A DNA stretch of 64,000 nucleotides, from positions 1,238,001-1,302,000 of the forward strand of contig NZ_JAQIJT010000002.1 of assembly GCF_036946125.1 (NCBI RefSeq), read 5' to 3'. This stretch comes from Sphingomonas adhaesiva (GTDB taxonomy: Bacteria > Pseudomonadota > Alphaproteobacteria > Sphingomonadales > Sphingomonadaceae). Position numbers and translations under genes: made by a program. The notes under the pieces were generated by a model, which worked only from the letters and a program-made list of their open reading frames with translations, ran no database searches and was not told the DNA's origin. Position 1 is the first letter of the stretch. Each line of letters starts with the position of its first letter. Of this stretch, positions 1 through 8,496 are shown one piece after another.

Positions 1-2353
1 GAATTTCGCCGACGGTCGCGGCAACATCATGCTGTTCGGCGGCTATTCGAAGCAGGGCACCGTCCTGAAGCGCAACCGCGAGACCGAGGGCGGCTCCAGC
101 GCGATCGATTCGATCAGCCGCGGCGCCTATGTCAGCGGCGAGGATTCCGAGCTGTTCACCCCGCAGCGTCCGTATCTGTCCGGTTTCGCACCGCAGGGCC
201 GCTATTATGCGGGTGATTCGATCTTCACCTACGGACAGGACGGCGCGCTGCGCGATTGCGCGTCGACCAATGGCGACGAGGGGTGCGTCAACGCCGATGG
301 CAGCGCGGCCGGACCGGACGGGTTCAACCGCAGCGATTTCCGCTACCTCGCAGTGCCGGTCGAGCGCTATATCGCCGCGGGTCGCGCCAACTTCGAGGTG
401 TCGCCGGCGCTGAACCTGTTCATCGAGGGCAATTACGCCAGGACGAAGGTCAGCACCGTGATCGAGCCGTTCCCGCTCGACTCGACCTTCAGCAATCCGC
501 GCAACAGCGGACAGATCCCGATCGAGACGATCGTGGGCGGCACCACGTTCCGCAACCCGTTCGTGCCGGATGCGATCTTCAACGCCGCAACCGACACCGA
601 TGGCGATGGCCTGCGCGACATCTACTTCGATCGTCGTCTGGCGGACTTCGGCCCGCGCACCAGCCAGGCCACGCGCGACCTATACCGCATCGCGGGCGGC
701 GCGACCGGCACCTTCCTGAACGACAAGCTAAACTACGAGGTCTACGGCATCTACGGCCAGACGACCGAGAACCAGCGCGGCAGCGGGCAGTTCAACACCG
801 CCAACTTCTTCCAGGCACTCAATTCCTACCGCGATCCGGCAACCGGGCAGATCGTCTGCGCTGATCCGGCGGCGCGTGCGGCGGGCTGCGTTCCGGCCAA
901 CATCTACGGCGCGGGCACGCTGGCGAATACCGCGGGCTATCTGGCGGTGGACACCACGCTGTCGACGCGGGTGACGCAGACGGTGTTCGGCGGCAATGTG
1001 AACGGCAAGCTGTTTTCGCTGTTCGGCGCCGATCCGGTCGGGTTCAGCGTCGGCACGGAATATCGCCGCGAAACCAGCCGCAACGACTTCGACCTGCTGA
1101 CGCAGCAGGGGCTGAACGGCAACAACGCGCTGCCCGCGACGCGCGGCAGCTTCCATTTGTGGGAAGGGTTCGGCGAGGTCGTCGCCCCGCTGATCCAGGA
1201 TCGCCCGTTCTTCCATGCGCTGACGGTGCGCGGCGCGGTGCGCGTGTCCGATTACAACACGATCGGCACGACCGTCAGCTACAATTACGGCGGCGAATGG
1301 GCGCCGGTGGAGGACATCCGCTTCCGCGTGATGCAGGCCCGCTCGGTCCGCGCGCCCAACATCAACGAGCTGTTCCAGGCGCCGCAGCAGAACTTCCCGA
1401 GCGTGACCGATCCCTGCATCGGCGTGACCGCGACGACCGCGGGCACGCTCGGCACGCAATGCCGTGCGGCGCTGGGGCCGAACGCCAACATCAGCGGGGC
1501 CACCGGCTTCCAGCCGTCGCAGGCCGACATTCAGGGCGTGACCAGCTTCGAATCGGGCAATCCGCTGTTGCAGGAGGAGAAGGGCGACAGCTTCACCGCG
1601 GGCGTCGTGATCGCGCCGCGTTCGATCAATGCGCTGCGCAACCTCGTCGTGACGGTCGATTACTTCAACATCCGCATCAAGGATGCGATCGTCCAGACGC
1701 CGCTGCAATACATCCTGAACCAATGCTATCAGGCCGGGAATCAGGATTATTGCGGCCGCATCACGCGGCGTCCGGCCGATATCGGGCCGAACACCGCGGG
1801 CTCGATCGACCAGCTGACCACAAGCTTCCTCAACAGCGGCGGGGTGAAGACGCAGGGCATCGACACCACGGTGACGTGGCGCCAGAATCTGGCCGATATC
1901 GGCCTGGCCGGCGACCTCGGCATCCGGGGATCGTACACGCACCTGATCTCGGGCTACACGGTCCCGCTGCCGGGCGCCGATCGCGACGAATTCGCGGGCG
2001 AGATCGGCGCGTCGCGCGACCGCTTCACGATCAACGGGTCGTACGATCTGTCGGGCGTCGGGCTGACGATGACCGGCACCTGGCTGAGCAAGGCGAGCCT
2101 CGACGACCAGCTGACCGGCGCGGCGCCGGGAAGCAACCCGTTCTACGACGTCCGGGCGCAATTCTACCTCGATGCGCAGGTGCGCTTCCGGGTCGACGAG
2201 CGGTTCGAATTCTACGTCGGCGGGTATAACCTGCTCGACAACAAGCCGCCGTATCTGGCCGACATCGGCTCCGATGCGGGTCAGGACACGCTGACCAGCA
2301 CCTACGATCCGCTGCTGCGGCGGTTCTACGCCGGCGTCCGCATCGGCTTCTGA
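1..2353 (+). CDS. TonB-dependent outer-membrane receptor, C-terminal part (5' end outside window)
   Basis: The reading frame is already open at base 2 and runs to TGA at 2351-2353, so the signal peptide, TonB box and most of the plug lie upstream of the window. About 784 residues are visible. They show the alternating polar/aromatic strands of a 22-strand barrel, the family-typical segment RAPNINELFQAP, and a C-terminal strand ending in Phe (FYAGVRIGF), the usual signal for outer-membrane insertion. Such receptors import siderophores, cobalamin or oligosaccharides using TonB-ExbBD energy; the ligand cannot be told from this part. A hairpin terminator follows the stop within 15 bases, so the gene ends its transcription unit. 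Confidence 0.93.
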   Translation, partial: NFADGRGNIMLFGGYSKQGTVLKRNRETEGGSSAIDSISRGAYVSGEDSELFTPQRPYLSGFAPQGRYYAGDSIFTYGQDGALRDCASTNGDEGCVNADGSAAGPDGFNRSDFRYLAVPVERYIAAGRANFEVSPALNLFIEGNYARTKVSTVIEPFPLDSTFSNPRNSGQIPIETIVGGTTFRNPFVPDAIFNAATDTDGDGLRDIYFDRRLADFGPRTSQATRDLYRIAGGATGTFLNDKLNYEVYGIYGQTTENQRGSGQFNTANFFQALNSYRDPATGQIVCADPAARAAGCVPANIYGAGTLANTAGYLAVDTTLSTRVTQTVFGGNVNGKLFSLFGADPVGFSVGTEYRRETSRNDFDLLTQQGLNGNNALPATRGSFHLWEGFGEVVAPLIQDRPFFHALTVRGAVRVSDYNTIGTTVSYNYGGEWAPVEDIRFRVMQARSVRAPNINELFQAPQQNFPSVTDPCIGVTATTAGTLGTQCRAALGPNANISGATGFQPSQADIQGVTSFESGNPLLQEEKGDSFTAGVVIAPRSINALRNLVVTVDYFNIRIKDAIVQTPLQYILNQCYQAGNQDYCGRITRRPADIGPNTAGSIDQLTTSFLNSGGVKTQGIDTTVTWRQNLADIGLAGDLGIRGSYTHLISGYTVPLPGADRDEFAGEIGASRDRFTINGSYDLSGVGLTMTGTWLSKASLDDQLTGAAPGSNPFYDVRAQFYLDAQVRFRVDERFEFYVGGYNLLDNKPPYLADIGSDAGQDTLTSTYDPLLRRFYAGVRIGF

Positions 2354-2365
2354 CGCGCCATCCAG

Positions 2366-2394
2366 CCCCTCTCCTTGCCGGAGAGGGGCCTTTT
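2366..2394 (+). terminator. Rho-independent terminator after the TonB receptor
   Basis: A perfect 9-bp stem (CCCCTCTCC / GGAGAGGGG) with a 5-base loop is followed by CCTTTT. It lies 12 bases after the receptor stop and just before the convergent small gene ending at 2394. Confidence 0.8.
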
Positions 2395-2585
2395 CACGCT
2401 GCCGACACGCCCTCGACCGTGACCCGGCCGGCGTCCGACAGTGTTCCCACCACGCGCACGCGCTTCTGCACATGGTCGACGGGGACGCGGCGCAGCTCCA
2501 GCACCCATGTCCCGCCCGCGTCGCGTTGCAGGATGAACGCCGCGCCGTCGCGCACCAGCAGCCCCGTCTCGTCCACCTGTGTCAT
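2394..2585 (-). CDS. Small conserved hypothetical protein (DUF5818-like)
   Basis: This 63-residue frame is convergent with the TonB receptor and stops right at its terminator. The protein reads as a small beta-rich domain: TGLLVRDGAAFILQRDAGG, then W-LEL, then a basic RVRVVGTLSD segment. That pattern (short strands, a Gly-Gly-x-W turn, RV-V-G) resembles the small DUF5818 proteins common in sphingomonads; the assignment comes from memory of the pattern, not a search. No signal peptide or membrane segment is present. Function unknown. An alternative is a chance frame in GC-rich DNA, but the compact fit between terminator and tRNA favours a real gene. Confidence 0.55.
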   Translation of the reverse strand: MTQVDETGLLVRDGAAFILQRDAGGTWVLELRRVPVDHVQKRVRVVGTLSDAGRVTVEGVSAA

Positions 2586-2662
2586 CGTCCCGGTACCATC
2601 CCGTTTCCCCGCACGCTTGCCAGCACCGCATCGCTGCCGCTAACGACGACAACGTAGCGGAT

Positions 2663-2735
2663 GGGCCTGTAGCTCAACGGTTAGAGCTGGCCGCTCATAA
2701 CGGCTAGGTTGCGGGTTCGAGTCCTGCCGGGCCCA
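2663..2735 (+). tRNA. tRNA-Ile2 (anticodon CAU, lysidine type)
   Basis: The cloverleaf is complete. A 7-bp acceptor stem (GGGCCTG with CGGGCCC) is followed by a D arm AGCTC...GAGC, an anticodon stem GCCG/CGGC around CTCATAA, and a T arm GCGGG-TTCGAGT-CCTGC. The CAU anticodon could mean Met or Ile2. The D arm AGCTCA-CGGTTAGAGC and the variable loop AGGTT match the minor isoleucine tRNA (ileX/ileY type) better than elongator tRNA-Met, so CAU would be modified to lysidine by TilS. After discriminator A2735 the genome reads CCG, so the CCA end is not fully encoded. The 3' half overlaps the antisense end of the deacetylase gene. Confidence 0.88.
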
Positions 2736-3717
2736 CCGCTGCGATCACCTCCGCCAGCGTGGCGGGCGCATAGCCTGCGCGGCGCAGTGCGGGGATCACC
2801 CGCTCCCACCAATCGTGGAACCGCGCCAGATCGCGCGCGTCGCGGACATAGGGCGTGTTGCCGGCGACCAGGGACGGCGAGTGGAACGTCAGTTGCAGCA
2901 GGTCATGCCCCTGCCGCGCGGCGGCGACGACCGCGGAACAGGCGGTCGCGGCATCGGTCCCCTCGGGCGATAGCGGCACGCGCGACAGCAGCCCGCTGCG
3001 CGCCAGCAGCCCCCGGCCCCGCCGCACCCGCCCCGCCGCCGCATGCCACCAGGCGCCGGACCGCTGGAGCGCCCCGGTATAGATCGTCGACAGCGGCAGC
3101 TCGATCATCGCGCCCGGCAGGTGGAAGGCATCCGCCCCGACCGCGGTGAAGTCGCACCCGCCGTCCGCGCGATAGTCGAACCGCGCCCGCATCGACGCAT
3201 CCACGCGAAAGCCGCGATCGGCGAGCAGCGCGAGCGTCTGCGGTCCAAGCCCATAGCGCCCCGCGCGGTAGACCGTGGGCCGCATGCCGAACGCGCGTTC
3301 GATCGCGGCCGTCAGCTGGTCGAGCTTGGCCGCTTCCAGCGCGGGCGGCAGGTTGCCGGCGAAGGAGGCGGCGTCGGACGGCACCTCGACATGCGGCGGG
3401 TTGACCCAGGGGTGGAGCTGCGCCCCCACCGCGCTGCCGTCGCCCAGCAGCGGGCGGATGATCGCGACGGCGGCGGCATCGACCGCGACCGGATGATCGA
3501 CCAGATAGACCGGCGCGATGCCGTGGCGCGCCATGGCCCGATGCCACCCGGGCAACGCCTCGATCGCGCGCACGCTGCGTGCCGCGCCGGAAAACGGGCG
3601 CGTCCAGTCGAACTCCTCCTCGACATCGACGGTGACGATGAAGCGTCGCCCGAACCCCGCGGGCCATCGCACGCGGGCGTCCGCCGGGGTCGCGAAGCGC
3701 AGGCGGTGTGCGATCAC
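2704..3717 (-). CDS. Polysaccharide deacetylase family protein (WalW-like)
   Basis: This is a 337-residue NodB-fold protein. It carries the metal-binding start of the fold (FIVTVDVEEEFDW, near residues 26-38), a second motif AQLHPWVNPP with the ligand His, the RAGRYG arginine motif, and the final LTFHSPSL histidine motif, so the catalytic set looks complete. Such enzymes remove N-acetyl groups from surface polysaccharides; the substrate here is unknown. I chose GTG at 3717 because the longer frame upstream only mirrors the histidine kinase gene, which ends 26 bases away. The gene has no stop of its own before the tRNA: the last residues, GPAGLEPAT, are the antisense of tRNA-Ile2 and the TAG lies within that tRNA. 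Confidence 0.85.
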   Translation of the reverse strand: MIAHRLRFATPADARVRWPAGFGRRFIVTVDVEEEFDWTRPFSGAARSVRAIEALPGWHRAMARHGIAPVYLVDHPVAVDAAAVAIIRPLLGDGSAVGAQLHPWVNPPHVEVPSDAASFAGNLPPALEAAKLDQLTAAIERAFGMRPTVYRAGRYGLGPQTLALLADRGFRVDASMRARFDYRADGGCDFTAVGADAFHLPGAMIELPLSTIYTGALQRSGAWWHAAAGRVRRGRGLLARSGLLSRVPLSPEGTDAATACSAVVAAARQGHDLLQLTFHSPSLVAGNTPYVRDARDLARFHDWWERVIPALRRAGYAPATLAEVIAAVGPAGLEPAT

Positions 3718-3743
3718 GCCGTCGCCGCCCCCCGCCGACGCGC

Positions 3744-5411
3744 TCACGGCGCGTATGTCGATGCCTGCCCCATGCTCCCGTTCAACGCCGCCGGCAGCGT
3801 CAGTGTCAAGCGGTCCGCGCCGAACACCAGCCGCCCGCCGAGCTCGCCCGCGAGATTGCGCGCCAGCCGCAGTGCGAAGCCCGCCCCCAGCAGCGGCGCC
3901 CCCTCGTCCTCGCCCGCATCCTCGTCGTCGAGCGTCAGCAGCGTCGCCTCGTCGCGCCCGACCAGCGCGGCGGGGCGATCGACCGACAGCGCGACGGCAT
4001 CGCCCGCAGGCTCCACCCGCACCGCGAGCATCTCGCCCGGCGCGACCGCGGCGAGCACGGTCGCCAGCAACCGCGACACCAGTCGTTCGGCGGCATGCGG
4101 ATCGGTCGACCACGCCGCCTCGCCGGCGGGCGGCAGCGCCAGGCCGCCGCCGCGCAGCCCCGCGAGCGGGGCCAGATCGTGCGCGACGCGCGACAGCAAG
4201 GTCGACACCGCCACCCGGCCGGGCCGCAGGTCCAGCGCATCGCCCTCGATCCGCGCGGCGAGGTCGAGATCCTCGATCGCGCCGATCAACTCGGCGACAT
4301 GGCGCCGGATCGTGGCCGCGCGATCGCGATAGGGCGGCGCCACCGGCCCCAGCAATTCCTGCTCGATCAGTTCCGAAAAGCCCGCGATCGCGTTCGTCGG
4401 CGTGCGCAATTCATGCACCAGCCGCCGCAGCCCCTCCGCCCCCGGTCCGCCATGGGCGCGCAGGGGAGCGGCAGCATCCTCCTCCACGCGCGGACGCCGG
4501 GCGCGGCCGCGAAATCCCAGGAAGCTGCCCGTGGCGGAATCGAACACCGGCACGCCCGAGATGCGCCAGTCGCCCGCCAGCGCCGATTCGCCGGGGATCT
4601 GCAACCGCGCATCCGCGAACCCGGACCGCTTGCGAAAGGCGCCCGCCGCCACGCCGTCGACGCTGGGCGTCCCGTGATCGTGGCGCAGCGACAGACCGAC
4701 GATCGCGCCGCGCGGCCCCGTATCGACCCAGCGGATCGTGCCCGACACGTCCGTTTCGAAGCGGAAGGCGACCACCTCCGCGGGTGGCGTTGCGACGGGT
4801 TGCGGCGCCGCGGCGGCACGCTCGCGCTGGAATGCCTCGATCCGGTGCACCAGTTCCGCGATCTCGAACCGCTCGGCCGCGGGGGCCTGCGTCTCCGGCG
4901 GCGCGATGTCGTTGGCCGGGGGCAGCGCCGCGGCGACCGCGGGCGGCGGCGCCGGAGTGACGGGCGCGACCGCCCCCGCCGCGTCATGCGACAGCACGAA
5001 ATCGGTGCTGCCGAAGCTTTCCAGCGCGCGCACGACGATCGGCGGCAGGTCGCGGCGGTCGCGCAGCACGCTGCGCCCGTGCGGCGTCAACCGCGGCAAC
5101 AGCGCCTCCCATTCCTCCGGATCGAGTCGCGCCGCGCGCAGGACCGCGGAGGCGACCTGCGGCTCGTCCGCGGCGAAGATCGCGATCAAGGCGGTCGGCG
5201 GATCGGCCAGCGCCAGTCCGCGCGCGCAGGCGGCACGCACCGACACCGGCACCGCCGCCGCGAGGGTCCGCACACGGTCGAGCAATTCGGGGTCGGCGGG
5301 CGCGCGACGCCGCCCGATCAGGTCGACCAGCTGGCGGAAGGCCGCGCGTGCGCCGAACGACGTCGAGACGTCGGCGGCGAGAACGGTCTTCAGGCTGTCG
5401 TCGAACCGCAC
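3744..5411 (-). CDS. Sensor histidine kinase (HisKA-type, cytoplasmic)
   Basis: The 555-residue protein has an N-terminal helical region of about 190 residues without membrane segments, a proline/alanine linker, a PAS-like region, then the H-box LVHELRTPTNAI with the phospho-acceptor near His333, and a C-terminal ATPase region. The ATPase part is weak: the N-box is not obvious and the G-rich end reads LGAGFALRLARNLAGELGG. I chose GTG at 5411 (VRFDDSLK) because AAAGGTG sits 8 bases before it; the frame could extend to a GTG at 5474 without a ribosome site. No response regulator is adjacent. The next gene downstream is the deacetylase, perhaps co-transcribed. Confidence 0.82.
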   Translation of the reverse strand: MRFDDSLKTVLAADVSTSFGARAAFRQLVDLIGRRRAPADPELLDRVRTLAAAVPVSVRAACARGLALADPPTALIAIFAADEPQVASAVLRAARLDPEEWEALLPRLTPHGRSVLRDRRDLPPIVVRALESFGSTDFVLSHDAAGAVAPVTPAPPPAVAAALPPANDIAPPETQAPAAERFEIAELVHRIEAFQRERAAAAPQPVATPPAEVVAFRFETDVSGTIRWVDTGPRGAIVGLSLRHDHGTPSVDGVAAGAFRKRSGFADARLQIPGESALAGDWRISGVPVFDSATGSFLGFRGRARRPRVEEDAAAPLRAHGGPGAEGLRRLVHELRTPTNAIAGFSELIEQELLGPVAPPYRDRAATIRRHVAELIGAIEDLDLAARIEGDALDLRPGRVAVSTLLSRVAHDLAPLAGLRGGGLALPPAGEAAWSTDPHAAERLVSRLLATVLAAVAPGEMLAVRVEPAGDAVALSVDRPAALVGRDEATLLTLDDEDAGEDEGAPLLGAGFALRLARNLAGELGGRLVFGADRLTLTLPAALNGSMGQASTYAP

Positions 5412-5563
5412 GCAGGCATCACCTTTCCACCGCGACCGCTCACCGGGGCGCACCGGGTCGCCGGGCAGCGACACGAAATGTCATATGAAGTGGTTCACGA
5501 GGGGGAAACCGTCGATTTGACGACTTTGATCCTTCTGTCGCACGTTGGCACAATTGCGCTGTC

Positions 5564-5578
5564 ACGTAATTTTCATGT
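5564..5578. promoter_or_regulatory. Possible Lrp-type operator upstream of the AsnC regulator
   Basis: ACGTAATTTTCATGT is an imperfect AT-centred inverted repeat about 57 bases before the Lrp/AsnC gene, in the divergent gap with the histidine kinase. Lrp-family proteins often repress their own gene through such 15-bp sites. This is inference from position and shape only. Confidence 0.25.
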
Positions 5579-5634
5579 AGCGCGTCTTTTCAAAGCTATC
5601 GCGATCGTGCGCGATGGACAGGTATTGAGGCGTC

Positions 5635-6096
5635 ATGGCACTGGATCGGATCGATCGCGAAATTCTCTCTCTTCTTCAGCAGGATGGTCGCATGACCAAT
5701 GTCGAGCTGGCAGAACGGGTCGGACTGACCGCGCCCCCCTGCCTGCGCCGCGTCCGTGCGCTGGAGCAGGCGGGAATCATCCGCGGCTATCATGCCGAAT
5801 GCGACGGCACGCGGCTGGGCTTTCCGATCACCGTCTTCGCGATGGTCAGCCTGCGCAGCCAGGCGGAGCATGACCTGGCCGCGTTCGAGGGGCATGTCGC
5901 GGGCATCGCCGAGGTGCGCGAATGCTATATGCTGAACGGGGAGATCGACTTCATCCTGAAGATCGTCGCGCCGGACCTGGAGAGTTTCCAGCGCATCCTG
6001 ACGACGAAGCTGACGCCGGCACCGAACGTGGCAAGCGTCAAATCCTCGCTGACGATCCGCTCGTCCAAGTCGCTGCCGGGGGTGCCGATCGAATGA
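5635..6096 (+). CDS. Lrp/AsnC family transcriptional regulator
   Basis: The 153-residue protein has the usual two-part build. An N-terminal winged helix (LDRIDREILSLLQQDGR...ELAERVGLTAPPCLRRVRALEQAGII, residues 3-50) is followed by an alpha/beta RAM/AsnC effector domain (MVSLRSQ...CYMLNGEIDFILKIVAPDLESFQRIL). Length and both domains match the family exactly. Members sense amino acids, most often leucine or branched-chain ones, and form octamers that bend DNA. The gene stands alone, divergent from the histidine kinase, and ends just before a palindromic repeat. The target pathway cannot be told from the context. Confidence 0.93.
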   Translation: MALDRIDREILSLLQQDGRMTNVELAERVGLTAPPCLRRVRALEQAGIIRGYHAECDGTRLGFPITVFAMVSLRSQAEHDLAAFEGHVAGIAEVRECYMLNGEIDFILKIVAPDLESFQRILTTKLTPAPNVASVKSSLTIRSSKSLPGVPIE

Positions 6097-6127
6097 GGTA
6101 ATCTCCTGTTCCCTGGCTTTCGCGGGG

Positions 6128-6204
6128 CCTTTGCAAACAGGTGCAACGGCCCCGAGCTCAGGCCGTGCTCCTGCGCGGGAGCACGGTGTAGCCTTTTGCA
6201 AAGG
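6128..6204. repeat. Composite palindromic repeat, copy 1 (short form)
   Basis: Nested inverted repeat: outer arms CCTTTGCAAA/TTTGCAAAGG enclose inner arms CCGTGCTCCTGCG/CGGGAGCACGG. It lacks the central segment seen in the copies at 41441 and 57887. It lies between two convergent genes, Lrp and the TPR protein. Confidence 0.85.
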
Positions 6205-6310
6205 TCCCGCCTTGAGCCGGGGAACGACGGCTCTGTTCCGCGCTGCACGTCTCGACCAGAAAGGGCGGCCCCGCGGGACCGCCCTTTCCGTATCGATGCG
6301 AACCGCGAGG

Positions 6311-7585
6311 TCACGCCACCGGCGGGTGATCCAGGAAGTCGACCCACCACGCCGCGATGTCGGCGCGCGGCTGACCCTTGACCTGCGCGAACGCGGCCTT
6401 GGCGCCTTCCTTATCGCCCGAGCGGGCCAGCGCGATGCCCAGACGCGTGTTGACCGCATCCGCGTCCACCCCGCCCTTGGTCAGCGCCAGGCGATACAGC
6501 TCGATCGCCTGCGGATACTGGTCCGAGCCCAGATACGCATCGGCGGTGCTGGCGGCGAGCTTTCCGTTCGCTGCCGCCTTGGCGCGGGTGGCGAGGCCGC
6601 TCAGCGCGCCCTCGTTGCTGATCGAGGTGTTGGCGGCGGTCAGCAGGCCGGCGGCGTTCTGGCTGTTCGCCGGGATCTTGCCCGCGGCCTTGCCCTCGTT
6701 GATGAGCGTCTTGGTCTCCCACGGCAGGCCCATGTCGAAGGCCCATTGCGCGTAGATCTCGTAATCATACTGGTCGGCCAGCGCCTTGCCGGCGCGCAGC
6801 AGGCGGTACATGTCGACCTTCTGCGGCTTGTCGAGCGTCGCCACCGACTGCGGCTGGATGCCCCAGAAGACGACCATGTCGCGCCAGTTCTTCATCGTCG
6901 GATAGGCCGCGAGATAGCGGCTGATCCACGCCCGCGTCTCGGCGCCCATCTTCTTCTGGTTGGTCTTGGCGATGGCGTAGCGGTAGATGTCCTCGCTCGG
7001 CTTCTGCCCCGCGGCGGTCTGCGCGTCGACCATCTTCGCCAGTTCGGCCGAGCCGCCGGCGATGTCGCCCGAGTCCATCTTCAGCTTGACGATCTGCAGC
7101 GGCAGGTTGGGATCGTTGTAGCCCAGCTGGCGCGCCTGCTCGAAATAGGTCGCCGCGCCGGCATTGTCCTTCTTGTTCGCCGCGATCACGCCGCGCTGAT
7201 AGACGTAGCGTGCCTTGTCGGCCTGCGGCGTCTTCGCATTGGCGATCAGCGCGTCGAGCGGCGCGATCAGCGCGTCGGTGCTGCCGCCGGCATCCATCTG
7301 GATCGCGGACAGGTTCAGCCGCAGCGCCGCGGCGATATACTTCTCGTCCTCGGTCTTCGCCGCGGCCTCGACCGCCGCGACCAGCGGCGTGGCGGTGGCC
7401 ACGTCCTTCGCCGCGAGCGCGGTCTGCGCCTGCGACGCGGGGCCGCGCACCTCGTTGCTGAGCTTCAGCTGAGGACCCTGCTGCTGCTTGTCGTTCTTCT
7501 TCTGCGCGACCGCGGGCTGCGCAGCCAGCACGGTAGCGCCGCCGGCCAGCAGCACGGCCATCAGGGCGTTCGAAAGGCTCTTCAT
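6311..7585 (-). CDS. Exported TPR-containing protein of unknown function
   Basis: A 424-residue protein with a clear Sec signal peptide (MKSLSNALMAVLLAGG..., cleavage after AQPAVA) and a mature part rich in alanine helices. Several segments have tetratricopeptide spacing (e.g. ARYVYQRGVIAANKKDNAGAAT, then YPQAIELYRLAL and NTRLGIALARSGDKEGA near the end). It is probably periplasmic and acts in protein-protein contacts. I chose the ATG at 7585 because GGAGAGA lies 8 bases before it and the signal peptide starts there; the frame is open further upstream without support. It stands alone, divergent from yaaA. Confidence 0.78.
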   Translation of the reverse strand: MKSLSNALMAVLLAGGATVLAAQPAVAQKKNDKQQQGPQLKLSNEVRGPASQAQTALAAKDVATATPLVAAVEAAAKTEDEKYIAAALRLNLSAIQMDAGGSTDALIAPLDALIANAKTPQADKARYVYQRGVIAANKKDNAGAATYFEQARQLGYNDPNLPLQIVKLKMDSGDIAGGSAELAKMVDAQTAAGQKPSEDIYRYAIAKTNQKKMGAETRAWISRYLAAYPTMKNWRDMVVFWGIQPQSVATLDKPQKVDMYRLLRAGKALADQYDYEIYAQWAFDMGLPWETKTLINEGKAAGKIPANSQNAAGLLTAANTSISNEGALSGLATRAKAAANGKLAASTADAYLGSDQYPQAIELYRLALTKGGVDADAVNTRLGIALARSGDKEGAKAAFAQVKGQPRADIAAWWVDFLDHPPVA

Positions 7586-7746
7586 CGACACGTCTCTCCA
7601 GAAAAGATCGTCACGCGTAACGCTTGCCCCCCGCTCTAGTGCCGGGCGCGTCACGGTTCAAGAAAGCGAACATTGCTGTCATGCCATGCCGCGGAGGCGC
7701 TGAACCGCGATTGAACGCGCAGCCCCGGCGCGATACGGCCACGACC

Positions 7747-8496
7747 ATGATCGCCGTCCTCTCCCCGGCCAAGACGCTGGACCTCGACACCCCCGCCCCC
7801 TTCCCCGCGACGCCCGCGCGCTTCGCCGACGAGGCCGCCACGCTGGCGAAGGCCGCCTCGCACCTGTCGCAGAAGAAGCTGTCGGAGCTGATGAAGATCT
7901 CGCCCGCGCTGGCGAAGCTGAACGCCGATCGCTTCCGCGACTTTGCCGAGGCGTCGGAGCGGCCCGCGCTCTACACCTTCGCCGGCGACGTCTATACCGG
8001 GCTGGAGGCGAAGACGCTCGACGAGGCGGCGGTGCGCTTCGCGCAGGATCACCTGCGGCTGCTGTCGGGGCTGTACGGGCTGCTGCGTCCGCTCGACGGG
8101 ATGCGCCCGTACCGGCTGGAGATGGGCACGCGCTGGGCACCGCGGAAGGCGAAGCTGACCGACTGGTGGGGCGATCGCATCGCCGACGCCCTGGCGCAGG
8201 ACGTCGCGGCAGAGGGCAGCGGCACCGTCCTGAACCTCGCCAGCAACGAATATTGGGAGGCGGTGAAGGGGCGCCTGCCCGCCGGAGTGCGCGTGATCGC
8301 GGTCGACTTCCGCGAGGGCGACGGGCGGTTCGTCAGCTTCCACGCGAAGAAGGCACGCGGGATGATGGCGCGCTACCTCGTCGAGCATCGGGTGAGCGAC
8401 GTGGACGGCATGAAGGGGTTCGACACCGACGGCTATCGGTTCGACGAGGGCGCGAGCGACGACGAACGCTGGACCTTCGCGCGGACCGCGCGGTGA
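7747..8496 (+). CDS. yaaA: Peroxide stress protein YaaA (UPF0246)
   Basis: The 249-residue protein matches the YaaA family from end to end: MIAVLSPAKTLDLD at the start, LSQKKLSELMKISPALAKLN, the signature GDVYTGL followed by LSGLYGLLRPLDGMRPYRLEMGT, and LNLASNEYW in the second half. In E. coli YaaA lowers free iron during hydrogen peroxide stress and so limits Fenton damage to DNA; the fold resembles DNA-binding glycosylase modules. The start is the ATG opening the conserved sequence. Its TGA overlaps the GTG start of the SDR gene (GTGA), so the two are probably translated together. Confidence 0.95.
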   Translation: MIAVLSPAKTLDLDTPAPFPATPARFADEAATLAKAASHLSQKKLSELMKISPALAKLNADRFRDFAEASERPALYTFAGDVYTGLEAKTLDEAAVRFAQDHLRLLSGLYGLLRPLDGMRPYRLEMGTRWAPRKAKLTDWWGDRIADALAQDVAAEGSGTVLNLASNEYWEAVKGRLPAGVRVIAVDFREGDGRFVSFHAKKARGMMARYLVEHRVSDVDGMKGFDTDGYRFDEGASDDERWTFARTAR

